Part shown: piece after piece, positions 24,160 to 32,972 of the stretch
Layout: every line of letters starts with the position of its first letter
Position numbering within the stretch: the stretch's first letter is position 1
Source of the DNA: Caldilineae bacterium
GTDB lineage: Bacteria; Chloroflexota; Anaerolineae; DUEN01
Length of the DNA stretch: 35,122 nt
Reading direction: 5' to 3'
Assembly (NCBI GenBank): GCA_011176545.1
Contig: DUEN01000057.1
Coordinates: forward strand, 1-35,122
Notes under the pieces: model-generated
The model's database searches: none
What the model saw: only the letters and a program-made list of their open reading frames with translations
What the model was told of the DNA's origin: nothing
Translations under genes and position numbers: made by a program

Positions 24160-24753
24160 CTATTGCCACTTCACAAAGGCCTCGGCCCAGACGGCGGCCT
24201 CGCTATGATCGGGGTCGTTGCTCTCGATGATGACGCCACGGCGCACGCGCTGCCCGCGAACGTCGTGGAACCCTGCGTCGAAGATCAGCCGCAGGAGCGC
24301 CACCTTGCCGGGCGGAATCACCCGCGCCGTGAGTTCGGCCGTCGTACAACCACACGTCGTGTAGATACGGCTGATGGTCAGCGGCGCCTCCCCTTCGTTC
24401 CTGAGCACGAATGTGTGATCGACCACCTCGGTCGGGCCCACCTGTCCAAAGTCCCAGAAATCCTGTGGGATCACCAGCTTTGGCTGTGGCCCATCCTTCG
24501 GAAGGAAGGGGATCGGCGTTTGCGACGGCTCCATTTCGTGTACGCCGCGCAATCCTTCGTCATATACCACGTCGGCCGGATCATAGGACACGGCCGAAGC
24601 ACCGACGGCCGGTGTGCGGCCCCACGCCCAGTACGCCGCGGCCACCACCAAGAGCAGTACGAGACCGCCCCCGATCAGGAATAACGGGCCTCGGGTGCGC
24701 CGACGCGATGATCGTCGGCGCACCCGGCGTTTCGACGCTCGCCCCTTGCCCAT
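24160..24753 (-). CDS. Membrane-anchored DUF1573 protein
   Basis: 197 residues. A very basic N-terminus (RRVRRRSSRRRTRG) precedes one membrane helix (LFLIGGGLVLLLVVAAAYWAW), so the C-terminal DUF1573 domain should face outside: DFWDFGQVGPTEVVDHTFVLRNEG, YTTCGCTTAEL, LIFDAGFHDVRGQ, IIESNDPDHSEA. The linker VHEMEPSQTPIPFLPKDGPQPKLVIP is typical of anchored DUF1573 proteins. Function unknown. It shares the CGCTTA loop with the lipoprotein at 19892. The YHS gene lies 58 bp upstream on the same strand. Confidence 0.87.
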   Translation of the reverse strand: MGKGRASKRRVRRRSSRRRTRGPLFLIGGGLVLLLVVAAAYWAWGRTPAVGASAVSYDPADVVYDEGLRGVHEMEPSQTPIPFLPKDGPQPKLVIPQDFWDFGQVGPTEVVDHTFVLRNEGEAPLTISRIYTTCGCTTAELTARVIPPGKVALLRLIFDAGFHDVRGQRVRRGVIIESNDPDHSEAAVWAEAFVKWQ

Positions 24754-24811
24754 CCGTCAACGCCTCCGGGCACCGCGGATGCAACGTTGGCGAGGCACGC
24801 CCGAGGAGGCA

Positions 24812-24997
24812 TCAGTGATGATGCCCATGGCCGTGCTCCATGCCTCCTTCTTCCTTGCCAAGGTACTTCTCCGGGTCCTTCTCGAAGGCCACTTTGCAGC
24901 CCGGGGCGCAGAAGTAATAGGTCACCCCCTTATACTCGTACGTCGCAGCCGCCTTGCTCTCGTCCACTGTCATGCCACATACTGGGTCCTTCGCCAT
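24812..24997 (-). CDS. Stand-alone YHS-domain protein with His-rich tail
   Basis: 61 residues. AGGAGGTAAGCT precedes the start. The whole protein is one YHS (TRASH-like) domain: AKDPVCGMTVDESKAAATYEYKG, VTYYFCAPGCKVAFEKDPEKYL, with the DPVCGM Cys and the FCAPGC pair as metal ligands, followed by EHGHGHHH. Such small proteins bind copper or silver. It is probably a cytosolic metal buffer or donor. The same motif forms the N-terminus of the CopA ATPase at 29716 and the C-terminus of the HD protein at 17311. Confidence 0.9.
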   Translation of the reverse strand: MAKDPVCGMTVDESKAAATYEYKGVTYYFCAPGCKVAFEKDPEKYLGKEEGGMEHGHGHHH

Positions 24998-25087
24998 AGC
25001 TTACCTCCTGTTGTTTCATTTGCTCGCCGGATGACCGGCGGCGTGGAGAATCTTCGGGAATTCATCGGGAAGCCCAACAGGGCCCGA

Positions 25088-25444
25088 TCAACCGGTCGAT
25101 ATGTTCTCACCGGCGTTCAGGAGAACATCTAACGTACGTTGGATCCCTTCATGCAAGGCCGCGGACGGGGTTCCCGCTTCTGGAAGCTTTAGCCACGTCC
25201 TCCCGTCACGCCCGTGAGCGACCACCAACGCCGGGGAGGGAGCGTCCCCATATACGAGCAACACAGCGTATTGGCACGTACATTGAGCCGTCCCGTGATG
25301 CGGGCAACCACAGTCAGGGAGGGAGGCCAGGGCATTCCGCAGGTCGAAACTGCGATAGACGCGCAGCCCCTGCGCCTGCAAGGCCTGGGCCAGCAAGGCG
25401 ATCACCTCCTGGCAATCCATCGCGAGTTCCACATATTCCGCCAT
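25088..25444 (-). CDS. Small Cys/His-rich protein of unknown function
   Basis: 118 residues from ATG 25444 (GTG 25447 is adjacent). The N-terminal half is an alpha/beta segment (EVIALLAQALQAQGLRVYRSFDLRNALASL), and the centre is DCGCPHHGTAQCTCQYAVLLVYG, with CxC, HH and CxC in 14 residues, an apparent metal-binding loop. VVAHGRDGRTWLKLP follows. The fold suggested by the helix then strands is DUF302/ferredoxin-like, but this is only a guess. It lies upstream of the YHS gene on the same strand, so a metal-related role is inferred. Confidence 0.65.
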   Translation of the reverse strand: MAEYVELAMDCQEVIALLAQALQAQGLRVYRSFDLRNALASLPDCGCPHHGTAQCTCQYAVLLVYGDAPSPALVVAHGRDGRTWLKLPEAGTPSAALHEGIQRTLDVLLNAGENISTG

Positions 25445-25581
25445 CACATCAATCCGCCGTAACCGCTCTGCCCTTGAGAGCGAAACCTGTGAGAGAGCCC
25501 TTATATCGCTCTCGTCCCACTCGACACGATATCATTACGCGCATAGATCGCCGTGAGAGGAGCCCGCCAGAGTTCATGGGT

Positions 25582-25827
25582 TCAGACGATGTCGCCTCGC
25601 CACCGGTACCAGCCCATGCCCGCAAGATAGCCCAACAGGCCTCCCCCACCTGCTGTCAGCCAATGCACGGGATGGAGATACGTGCTCAACACCATCTCCG
25701 CGCCGAGGTACGTAAGCAGGAAACCGGCCATAAGGGAGATAAAAGCCACCAACGGTAGCCGCTCACCCTTTGCCGCCCGGCTGCGAGCCTTGCCCCTCCC
25801 TCGACGCCTGGCCCGCGATCGAGCCAT
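25582..25827 (-). CDS. Small two-helix membrane protein
   Basis: ATG 25827 has GAGGGAG 9 bases upstream; 81 residues. A strongly basic N-terminus (RSRARRRGRGKARSRAAKG) is followed by two membrane helices (LPLVAFISLMAGFLLTYLG and WLTAGGGGLLGYLAGMGWY). Basic heads of this type also occur on the DUF1573 protein nearby. No known family is recognised. The positive N-terminus should be cytoplasmic. Confidence 0.55.
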   Translation of the reverse strand: MARSRARRRGRGKARSRAAKGERLPLVAFISLMAGFLLTYLGAEMVLSTYLHPVHWLTAGGGGLLGYLAGMGWYRWRGDIV

Positions 25828-25874
25828 GAAAAGCTCCCTCGGTTGAAATATGATCATTCAGCATCGCTTTGAAT

Positions 25875-25937
25875 GTAGCATGCCCGATGGCACGCTACAA
25901 GAGCCGTTTGGCGTGCCTTGCCCCCGCCAAATGGCTC
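25875..25937. terminator. Tandem imperfect hairpins downstream of the two-component operon
   Basis: GTAGCATGC..GCACGCTAC (25875-25898) and GAGCCGTTTGGCG / CGCCAAATGGCTC with an 11-base loop (25901-25937, 12 of 13 paired). They lie after the histidine kinase stop on the minus strand. There is no clear T tract, so termination or 3' protection is inferred. Confidence 0.4.
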
Positions 25938-26082
25938 ATATGGCTCTGGGCCCTGCCAGCACAGGCCAGGTAAAGCCGCCACATCGTCGTGTGTTTCCGA
26001 ATAGACCAGGGAGCCGCTTAATCCGGTTGGGCGCCTGCCCGGCAATGTCGTCGCAGCCGAAGCCCGGCAGCCTGGGCGGCCA

Positions 26083-27804
26083 TCACGTCGCGGAATCTTC
26101 GGCCTGTGGGCTACCCGACGCATCGCCCCTATCACCGGGCACCCACGCTTCGATGGTCGTCCCCCGGCCGGGCGCCGAGGTGACTATGAGCCGTCCTCCT
26201 ACCAGTTGCATCCGCTCGTGCATCCCCATCAAGCCAAAGTGCCCCGATCGCGCCAGGTCCGTGAGGTGTTCCGGGACCCGGAAGCCGACGCCATCATCGC
26301 GAACGCGCAACCGGGTCCCCGCATCGGCGAAGGCCAGCTCGATCCAGATCCGCCGGGCGCGGGCATGACGCAGAGCGTTATTCAAGGCCTCCTGGGCGAC
26401 CCGATACAGGGCGAGCTCCTGCTCGGCCGTCAGGCGGCGCGCTGCGCCTGTCGTCCGAAAAGCCGCTCCCGCTTCGTTGGCCAACGTCTCCAGCGCTGGC
26501 ACCAGGCCCAACTCTTCCAGGTACGAAGGACGAAGCGCCCGACTAAACCGACGCACCTCCTCCACCGCATCGCCGATCATCGCCCGCAGCTCTGCCAGCC
26601 TCTCGGCCGCCCTGCCCGGCTCCCGCTCTAACATCCGCTGAACCATCTGCACCCGCTGGCTTAAGGCGATCAGCGTCTGCACGGTCTCGTCATGTAACTC
26701 ACGCGAGAGGCGGGCTCGCTCCTCCTCCTGCGCCCGCGTCATGGCGCCCAGGTAATCTTGAACGGCCGACTGGTATCGCTGCACCTGCCGCGCCATCCGA
26801 TCGAGCGTACGTCGCAGATCCTCGATCTCCTTCACCCCGCCAACCGGCTTCGCGGCCGCCTCGAAATCGCCCCGACCGATCCGATCCGCCTGCATGCCGA
26901 GCTTTTGGAGCGGCCAGACGACATAGCGCAGCCCGAAGAACAGCGTCAAGAGGGAGATCACCGTGGCGGTCAGCAAGACGAACGGCATGACCCGATCAAA
27001 TCGCAGCAGAGGGGCAGCCAGGGTCTCCCAGGGCTCGCGTAGCACCAGGGCGCCACTCACCCCAGGCACAGGCGCGTAGGCGATGACATGCTCTCCCTCC
27101 GGCGTGCGAACGAGGCGAACGCCGCTTTCCCCCGCCAGCGCCTCCTGCACGCCAGGCCAATCCTCGATCGCCTCGCCCGGCGACGATGTCCCGCCAACGA
27201 AGAGAGGCTGCCCGTGAGGGCCAACCAGGACGATGTTCCCGGCAACGCCAACGCGATCGGGGTCCAGGAGCCGGCTCAGGTCGAGCGCGTCTATGGCGAC
27301 GCCGGCCAGGAGCTGCCCACGCTGCTCTCCTAGGGAGACGGCCCAGATGATGGTGCGCCCATCGCTGGTCACCCTGACGGTCACCTCGTGCGGGCCGACC
27401 GAGGGCTCTGCGAGCGCCTCTGCGGCCCACGCGGGCGGCGGGTCAGGCCCGGCCACGACGCGGCCGGCCACGTCGACCACAACCAGCGTAGTTCCGGGCG
27501 GGAGGCCGGCAGCCTCCCCCACGGCCTGCCGTACCATCGACGGGTCGCCGTGGCGCAGCATCTCGGATCGGGACAGAGCCACCAATGCAACAGCATATCG
27601 ATCGAGGATGGCCGATACTTCGCCCGCCAGGACCTGAACCAGCCCGGCGTCCCGCTCGGCGACCAGCGTACGCATGGAACGCTGATGGCTGCGGATCCCG
27701 GTCAGCGAGAGCGCGATGAGGAGGATCATGAAGGGCAGGATGGTCCACAGAAGAATCTGAACCCGCAACCCGCGCCATCGGCTTGATCTCATCCACACGC
27801 TCAC
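26083..27804 (-). CDS. Sensor histidine kinase (NarL-partner, HisKA_3 type)
   Basis: 573 residues, GTG start overlapping the response regulator stop (GTGA). Membrane helix 1 (ILLWTILPFMILLIALSLTG), an extracytoplasmic sensor of about 230 residues with a dCache-like layout (LVVVDVAGRVVAGPD, AVSLGEQRGQLLAGVAID), helix 2 (VMPFVLLTATVISLLTLFFGL), HAMP (VVWPLQKLGMQADRIGRGDF), then a dimerisation domain RARLSRELHDETVQTLIAL with phospho-acceptor His371 and an ATPase domain with ALNNALRHARA, DDGVGF and GHFGLMGMHER. The ligand is unknown. Cotranscribed with the response regulator before it. Confidence 0.93.
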   Translation of the reverse strand: MSVWMRSSRWRGLRVQILLWTILPFMILLIALSLTGIRSHQRSMRTLVAERDAGLVQVLAGEVSAILDRYAVALVALSRSEMLRHGDPSMVRQAVGEAAGLPPGTTLVVVDVAGRVVAGPDPPPAWAAEALAEPSVGPHEVTVRVTSDGRTIIWAVSLGEQRGQLLAGVAIDALDLSRLLDPDRVGVAGNIVLVGPHGQPLFVGGTSSPGEAIEDWPGVQEALAGESGVRLVRTPEGEHVIAYAPVPGVSGALVLREPWETLAAPLLRFDRVMPFVLLTATVISLLTLFFGLRYVVWPLQKLGMQADRIGRGDFEAAAKPVGGVKEIEDLRRTLDRMARQVQRYQSAVQDYLGAMTRAQEEERARLSRELHDETVQTLIALSQRVQMVQRMLEREPGRAAERLAELRAMIGDAVEEVRRFSRALRPSYLEELGLVPALETLANEAGAAFRTTGAARRLTAEQELALYRVAQEALNNALRHARARRIWIELAFADAGTRLRVRDDGVGFRVPEHLTDLARSGHFGLMGMHERMQLVGGRLIVTSAPGRGTTIEAWVPGDRGDASGSPQAEDSAT

Positions 27805-28463
27805 GACGGTTCCTCGGGCAGGTGGATCAGCCCCAGTTGCAGGGCCTTGGTGACGGCCTCGGTGCGGCTGCCGACCTCAAGCTTGGCGTAGATGTTCGCC
27901 AGATGCCCCTGTACCGTTCGATCGCTGATACCCAACGCGCGTCCGATGCCCCGATTCGTCAGTCCGCGAGCCGCCAGCTCAAGCACCTCCCGCTCACGAG
28001 GCGTGAGCTGTTCGACCGGCTCGCCCAGGTGAGACTTGCCAGCCAGGTGTGCCATCAGTTTCTGCGCGACCACTGGGTCGAGAGCCGACTGGCCCCTGTA
28101 AACCGCGCGCACGGCCGAAGCGATCTCATCTGCTTCGGCCGTTTTGAGAACGTACCCGTTGGCCCCAGCCTCCAACGCGGCCAACACGAAGGGATCATCA
28201 TCGTAGGCGCTGAGGATGAGAACACCGGTCGTCACCTGCTGATCTCGTATCCAGCGGGTGACATCGATGCCCGTGGCCTTGGGCATGCGGATGTCCAGGA
28301 TGGCCACATCGGGGCGATGTTGTTGGATGAGCGCCTTAGCCTCCTCACCATCGGCAGCCTCAGCCACCACCACGATATCCTCATATTCTTCCAGAAACTC
28401 GCGGATGCCCTTGCGGACCACCGCGTGATCGTCGGCCAAGACCACCCGGATGGGCTCATGCAT
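27801..28463 (-). CDS. NarL/FixJ-family response regulator
   Basis: ATG 28463 with GGGAGGA upstream; 220 residues. Receiver: VVLADDHAVVRKGI, AILDIRMPK (phospho-acceptor Asp57), LSAYDDD and VLKTAE. Output: LuxR-type HTH, LTPREREVLELAARGLTNRGIGRALGISDRTVQGHLANIYAKL. It is the first gene of the two-component pair. The strand-opposed membrane protein at 28697 shares the promoter region, so it is a candidate target. Confidence 0.95.
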   Translation of the reverse strand: MHEPIRVVLADDHAVVRKGIREFLEEYEDIVVVAEAADGEEAKALIQQHRPDVAILDIRMPKATGIDVTRWIRDQQVTTGVLILSAYDDDPFVLAALEAGANGYVLKTAEADEIASAVRAVYRGQSALDPVVAQKLMAHLAGKSHLGEPVEQLTPREREVLELAARGLTNRGIGRALGISDRTVQGHLANIYAKLEVGSRTEAVTKALQLGLIHLPEEPS

Positions 28464-28521
28464 CGCTATCCTCCCGATCTTGATCCTATCGCCACTCCAG
28501 CCGGTGCGCAGCGGCGAAATC

Positions 28522-28550
28522 AGTATATCCCAAATAAGTACTGTTGACCA
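28522..28550 (-). promoter_or_regulatory. Promoter of the two-component operon
   Basis: Minus strand TGGTCA (28550-28545), 17-base spacer, TATACT (28527-28522). The -10 box is close to consensus and the -35 box matches 4 of 6. Its -35 box overlaps that of the divergent promoter. Confidence 0.5.
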
Positions 28551-28572
28551 GATGGCAAGTAAGATATACAAT
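28544..28572 (+). promoter_or_regulatory. Promoter of the divergent membrane protein gene
   Basis: TTGACC (28544-28549), 17-base spacer, TACAAT (28567-28572). It would give a leader of about 115 bases before ATG 28697. Confidence 0.6.
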
Positions 28573-28696
28573 CCGAATTGCCCGGTCCTTGGGTAGTCTC
28601 TCCTACAGTGTTGTCGGAGTGTTGCACCACATAGCGTATCCACAGCCTAAAGGGGACGCTTGGGGGCATTCGCTCCTCCAGGAAAGGGCAAATTCG

Positions 28697-29413
28697 ATGC
28701 AGAGGAAACGATCACTGTCACGGCTCGGCGGGATGGCCGGCCTCATTGCCGCGACCTGGCTGCCGCTGTTCGTGCTCCTCTTCTTCGGCCTGATGACCGT
28801 TCAGGGGCTGGATCAGGCCCGTTTTGGTGACCCCGACCATGTCCTAGGCTTCTTCATGGCTCACCCGGCGCTGATCCGACTCACCGGCCTGGTGAACATT
28901 ACTGGACTGCTCGCCGCGAGCCTGTTCGCCCTGCTCCTGGCCGATCGACTCATGACGGTTGCACCGGGCATGGCGACTCTCGGAGGCTTTCTGGCTATTT
29001 CAGGTTGGACTCTCATCCTTGTCGCCGAAACGCTCGACCTGGGGGCCTATGTAGGCCTACCGGCCATGCACACGCGAGATCCCGCAGCGGCCGCCTTGGC
29101 CTTCATCACGCTGCAGGCGGCGGGGCGCATGACTCGCACCTGGGGCTACTTGCTCGTCGCGCTGGGGATCGGGGCCCTGGGGCGAGGGATGAGACGTATG
29201 CCCGGCTGGCCTCGGGGATTGGGCATCCTCGGGCTCTCCGGCGCGGGCGTGGGGATTTTGATGTTCGGCTTTGAGTATGTCCTCGTCACGCAAACAGGTG
29301 ACCCGGGCGGCGGGCTGGCCGGGCCGTTCGCCGTGCTGTTCATCCTCCTCGGGGCGGCGGTGACTGTCTGGCACGCGTGGGGTGGGATACAGTTCCTGAA
29401 GGCGAAGGATTAG
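28697..29413 (+). CDS. Polytopic membrane protein, unknown family
   Basis: ATG 28697 with GGAAAGGG upstream; 238 residues. Seven hydrophobic segments are visible (around 10-33, 57-82, 90-112, 130-155, 170-190 and 210-230, with one weaker). The topology resembles small DUF4386-like proteins, but I cannot name the family safely. No conserved metal cluster is seen; LPAMHTRDP is the only His/Met patch. It faces the two-component system across overlapping promoters and lies 302 bp before the CopA gene, so a regulatory link to metal stress is possible but not shown. Confidence 0.65.
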   Translation: MQRKRSLSRLGGMAGLIAATWLPLFVLLFFGLMTVQGLDQARFGDPDHVLGFFMAHPALIRLTGLVNITGLLAASLFALLLADRLMTVAPGMATLGGFLAISGWTLILVAETLDLGAYVGLPAMHTRDPAAAALAFITLQAAGRMTRTWGYLLVALGIGALGRGMRRMPGWPRGLGILGLSGAGVGILMFGFEYVLVTQTGDPGGGLAGPFAVLFILLGAAVTVWHAWGGIQFLKAKD

Positions 29414-29715
29414 AGAAAGCGACGTCCGTGAGACCAGGCCATTCGGCGGGGCCCCATCGCGGCCGGGGTAGGCCGAATGGCCAATACGATGACGAGCCAA
29501 ATCGCCGTGGTCAACGGACCGATGCTCACCGATAATGAGAACGATCGAAAAGACACGCCCTTGCGCCGAAGGTCACGCTCGCCTGAAGCAATGTGGCCCT
29601 TTCAGGGAACGCATGCCTGAGGTCGGCGGAAGGCCTTCGGCCAGCCGTCGGTGCAGACCGACGATCCTCGGGCCGAGATGGACTAGTCCTCCGGCACCGA
29701 TTTTGGAGGTGAGCC
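29414..29715. other. Leader region upstream of CopA, hairpins only
   Basis: No gene seen. It contains CGTCGGT-GCAG-ACCGACG (29646-29663) and the palindrome GAAGGCCTTC nearby. These could be part of a regulated leader of the ATPase, but no known riboswitch or CueR/CsoR-type operator was recognised. Confidence 0.4.
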
Positions 29716-32424
29716 TTGGTGAGAGACCCCGTATGCGGTATGGAAATTGAAGAGCAGGCGGCCGTGGCCTCGCAGGTGTACGACGGCCGCACCTACTATT
29801 TCTGCTCGGAAGCATGTGAGGAGCAGTTCCTGGAGAAGCCGGAGTTCTTTGTGGGAGCCCAAAAGGAACCAGTCGCCTCATTGACCACGGGATACAACCC
29901 TGATCTGCCCGGACCGGTCCACGTGGAATTGCCTATCGCCGGATTGGACTGCGCCACGTGCGTGGTCACCATCGAGCGCAGCCTGCTTGAGGTGCCCGGC
30001 GTGGAAAAGGCCCATGTGAACTTCGCTTTGGGGAAAGCCCATGTGACGTACGACCCCCACCGCGCAGATCTGGAACAGATCGTGGGGGCCATCAAGAAGG
30101 CCGGCTATGACGTCGGCGCCGCCGAGATGCGGGTACGCATCGCCGGGCTGCACTGCGCGTCCTGCGTGGCGTTCGTGGAGGAGGCGTTGCACCGGGTGCC
30201 TGGTGTGCTGGAGGCCACCGTGAGCCCCGGCACGGAGACGGCTCTGATCCGCTATGTGCCGGGTCAGGTGGATTTCGCTGCGGTGAAGGCGGCCATCGAG
30301 TCCACCGGCTACAAGGCGGTCCATCGGCTGGAAGAAGAGGAACCGCCGGATCAGGAGGCCGCGGCCCGGGAGCGGGAGTATCGCACGTTGATGCGCAAGT
30401 TCTGGTTCGCGGCGATCGTCTCCATCCCGATCCTGCTAACCTCCTATCCGGAGTTCGTGCCCTTCCTGCGAGACCTTCCGCGAACGACGTTACGCCTGAT
30501 CTGGGCCGTGGACGCGGTGCTGGCACTGCCGGTACTGTTCTGGTCCGGCCAGCGCTTCTTCACCGGCGCGTGGTCTGCCTTTAAGCACCACAGTGCCGAC
30601 ATGAACACGCTCATCGCCCTGGGTACCGGAGCGGCGTGGCTCTATTCTGTGGCCGCCATCGCCGTTCCCCAGGCCTTCCCGGAGGGGACGGCCGAGCCCT
30701 TCTTTGATGTGGCCGCCGTGGTCATCGCGCTGGTCGTGCTGGGTCAGGCGCTGGAGGTGCGAGCTAAGGGACGCACCAGCGAGGCGATCAAGAAGCTGCT
30801 GGACTTGCAAGCGAAGACGGCTCGCGTGGTTCGTGACGGCCGCGAGATCGACATCCCCGTCGAAGAGGTCCTGGTGGGAGACATCGTCATCGTGCGTCCC
30901 GGCGAAAAGATCCCGGTGGACGGCGTGGTCATCGAGGGAACATCATCGATTGATGAGAGCATGATCACCGGCGAGCCCATCCCGGTGGAGAAGAACCCCG
31001 GCGATGAGGTCATCGGTGGAACCATCAACAAGACGGGCGCCTTCCGGTTCAGGGCGACCAAGGTAGGCAAGGACACGGCGCTGGCGCAGATCGTCAAGCT
31101 GGTGCAGCAGGCCCAGGGGACAAAGCCGCCCATCGCCCGGCTGGCCGACGTGATCAGCAGCTACTTCGTGCCCACGGTGATGATCATCGCCGTGCTGGCC
31201 TTCCTGATTTGGTTCAACGTGGGACCGGAGCCCCGGCTGGCCTTCGCCCTGGTCACCGCGGTGACCACGCTGGTCATCGCCTGCCCGTGCGCTTTGGGCC
31301 TGGCCACCCCCATGAGCGTCATGGTGGGCGTGGGTAAGGCGGCCGAATACGGCGTGCTTATCCGCAACGGGGAGTCGCTCCAGAAGGCGGCGGAGCTGGA
31401 CACCATCGTGCTGGACAAGACGGGCACGGTCACCAAGGGGAAGCCCGAGCTGACGGACGTGGTGGTTGCGGACTCCGGGCTGCCGACAGAGGAATCGCCG
31501 AATGCGGATCGCTCCGCTCCGGGCCACGATCCGGAATCCGCCATCCTGTGGCTGGCCGCCAGCGTGGAGAAGGCTTCAGAGCACCCTCTGGCCCAGGCCA
31601 TTCTGGACGGCGCCCGGGAGCGAGGCATCGAGCCGACAGATCCGAGCGATTTCAGGGCCATCCCGGGGCACGGGATCGAGGCCACGGTGAACGGCCGCAG
31701 GGTGTGGCTAGGGAACCGCCGGCTGATGGAGCGTGAGGGGGTGGATATCACCTCTCTGCTGGATCGGGCCGAAGCGTTGGAGGCCGAGGGGAAGACGGTC
31801 ATGTTCGTCGCCGCGACGGTGGGTGATCGGCCCACGGCGGTCGGGTTCATCGCGGTGGCCGATACGATCAAGGAGGATTCCGTTCCTGCCATCCGCGCGC
31901 TGCAGCAGATGGGCCTGGAGGTCATCATGTTGACGGGCGACAACCGCCGCACGGCGGAGGCGATCGCCCGTCAGGCGGGCATCACTCGGGTGCTGGCAGA
32001 GGTGTTGCCCGAGCAGAAGGCGGCCGAAGTTCGTGCATTGCAGCGAGAGGGTCGCAAGGTCGGCATGGTGGGCGACGGCATCAACGACGCGCCGGCGTTG
32101 GCCCAGGCGGATGTGGGTTTCGCCATCGGCACGGGGACGGACGTGGCCATCGAGGCCGCGGACATCACGCTGGTCGGCGGCAGCCTGCGGGGCGTGGTCA
32201 CGGCCATCGAGACCTCAAAGGCCACGATGCGCAACATCCGGGAGAACCTGTTTGGGGCCTTCATCTACAACACGTTAGGCATTCCCGTCGCCGCGGGGCT
32301 GCTGTACCCGTTCTTCGGCATCCTGCTCAACCCCATCATCGCTGGCGCGGCCATGGCCTTCAGCAGCGTCACAGTGGTCAGCAATGCCAACCGCCTGCGC
32401 CGCTTCCGGCCCCAAGTGACGTGA
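29716..32424 (+). CDS. copA: Copper-translocating P1B-1 ATPase with YHS and two HMA domains
   Basis: TTG 29716 (GTG 29719 is possible), with GGAGGTGAG upstream; 902 residues. The order is YHS domain ([18 protein letters not shown]), HMA1 (GLDCATC, Cys79/82), HMA2 (GLHCASC, Cys147/150), then the P-type core with CPC at 523-525, [11 protein letters not shown] (Asp567), SEHPLA and [12 protein letters not shown]. The last helices have [14 protein letters not shown] and [12 protein letters not shown], matching the YN and MxxSS rules of Cu(I) pumps. It expels Cu(I) or Ag(I) across the cytoplasmic membrane. The cupredoxin-like protein 88 bp downstream is a likely acceptor or chaperone. The gene symbol rests on family rather than exact orthology. 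Confidence 0.95.
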   Translation: MVRDPVCGMEIEEQAAVASQVYDGRTYYFCSEACEEQFLEKPEFFVGAQKEPVASLTTGYNPDLPGPVHVELPIAGLDCATCVVTIERSLLEVPGVEKAHVNFALGKAHVTYDPHRADLEQIVGAIKKAGYDVGAAEMRVRIAGLHCASCVAFVEEALHRVPGVLEATVSPGTETALIRYVPGQVDFAAVKAAIESTGYKAVHRLEEEEPPDQEAAAREREYRTLMRKFWFAAIVSIPILLTSYPEFVPFLRDLPRTTLRLIWAVDAVLALPVLFWSGQRFFTGAWSAFKHHSADMNTLIALGTGAAWLYSVAAIAVPQAFPEGTAEPFFDVAAVVIALVVLGQALEVRAKGRTSEAIKKLLDLQAKTARVVRDGREIDIPVEEVLVGDIVIVRPGEKIPVDGVVIEGTSSIDESMITGEPIPVEKNPGDEVIGGTINKTGAFRFRATKVGKDTALAQIVKLVQQAQGTKPPIARLADVISSYFVPTVMIIAVLAFLIWFNVGPEPRLAFALVTAVTTLVIACPCALGLATPMSVMVGVGKAAEYGVLIRNGESLQKAAELDTIVLDKTGTVTKGKPELTDVVVADSGLPTEESPNADRSAPGHDPESAILWLAASVEKASEHPLAQAILDGARERGIEPTDPSDFRAIPGHGIEATVNGRRVWLGNRRLMEREGVDITSLLDRAEALEAEGKTVMFVAATVGDRPTAVGFIAVADTIKEDSVPAIRALQQMGLEVIMLTGDNRRTAEAIARQAGITRVLAEVLPEQKAAEVRALQREGRKVGMVGDGINDAPALAQADVGFAIGTGTDVAIEAADITLVGGSLRGVVTAIETSKATMRNIRENLFGAFIYNTLGIPVAAGLLYPFFGILLNPIIAGAAMAFSSVTVVSNANRLRRFRPQVT

Positions 32425-32512
32425 AGACCTTTTTGAGCGCACTTGAGCTTGCTGAGCCTGGGATTTTCAGTCCCAGCAAACTGAGGACGCCTCTGCTTGT
32501 AAGGAGGGAGTT

Positions 32513-32887
32513 ATGAGTGGGATACAATGGCTGGTGAATATCGCGGGGCTGGGTGTGATCGTCTGGATCGTGTGGTACTTCTGGTTATATGAGAGGAAGG
32601 GTGTGGTCGCGGCTGAGGCCGGCGATGTCCAGGAGGTGCGTATCCGGGTGAAAGGGGGGTACGATCCGGACGTGATCGTGGTCAAGGCTGGTAAGCCGGT
32701 GCGCCTGCACTTCTATCGTGAGGAGGAAGTCTCGTGCAGTGAGATGGTGATCTTTGAAGACTTCAATCAATCGGCCCATTTGCCGCCTTTCCAGGAGACG
32801 GTGGTGGAGTTGACACCCCAGGAACCAGGCGAGTACGGCTTTCAGTGCCAGATGGGGATGCTGCGCGGAAAGCTGGTTGTAGAGTAA
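32513..32887 (+). CDS. Membrane-anchored cupredoxin-like protein
   Basis: ATG 32513 with AAGGAGGGAG upstream; 124 residues. One N-terminal membrane helix (LVNIAGLGVIVWIVWYFWLY) is followed by a cupredoxin_1/EfeO-type domain: VRIRVKGGYDPDVIVVKAGKPVRLHFYREEEVSCSEMVIF, ..QSAHLPPF.., and EYGFQCQMGMLRGKLVV. Cys75, His89, Cys112 and Met114/Met116 are the plausible copper ligands. The layout resembles copper-handling domains that sit next to CopA, consistent with its place after the ATPase. It should be outside the membrane. Confidence 0.88.
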   Translation: MSGIQWLVNIAGLGVIVWIVWYFWLYERKGVVAAEAGDVQEVRIRVKGGYDPDVIVVKAGKPVRLHFYREEEVSCSEMVIFEDFNQSAHLPPFQETVVELTPQEPGEYGFQCQMGMLRGKLVVE

Positions 32888-32906
32888 ACCGAACGCTGTA
32901 CATGAC

Positions 32907-32943
32907 ATAAGATGGCCGAAGGCATCGCCTTCGGCCATCTTAT
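32907..32943. terminator. Strong hairpin terminator between convergent genes
   Basis: Perfect 17-bp stem ATAAGATGGCCGAAGGC (32907-32923), loop ATC, and its complement (32927-32943). The downstream ATTT is short, but the stem is symmetrical and can serve the cupredoxin gene and the convergent surface-protein gene. Confidence 0.75.
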
Positions 32944-32972
32944 ATTTCCCAAAGTGGAGGATTCCCCTCGCG

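Noticed and set aside
25854..26135. Minus-strand frame between the histidine kinase and the small membrane protein
   Set aside because: It overlaps the kinase gene end and consists of hairpin sequence; no start signal.
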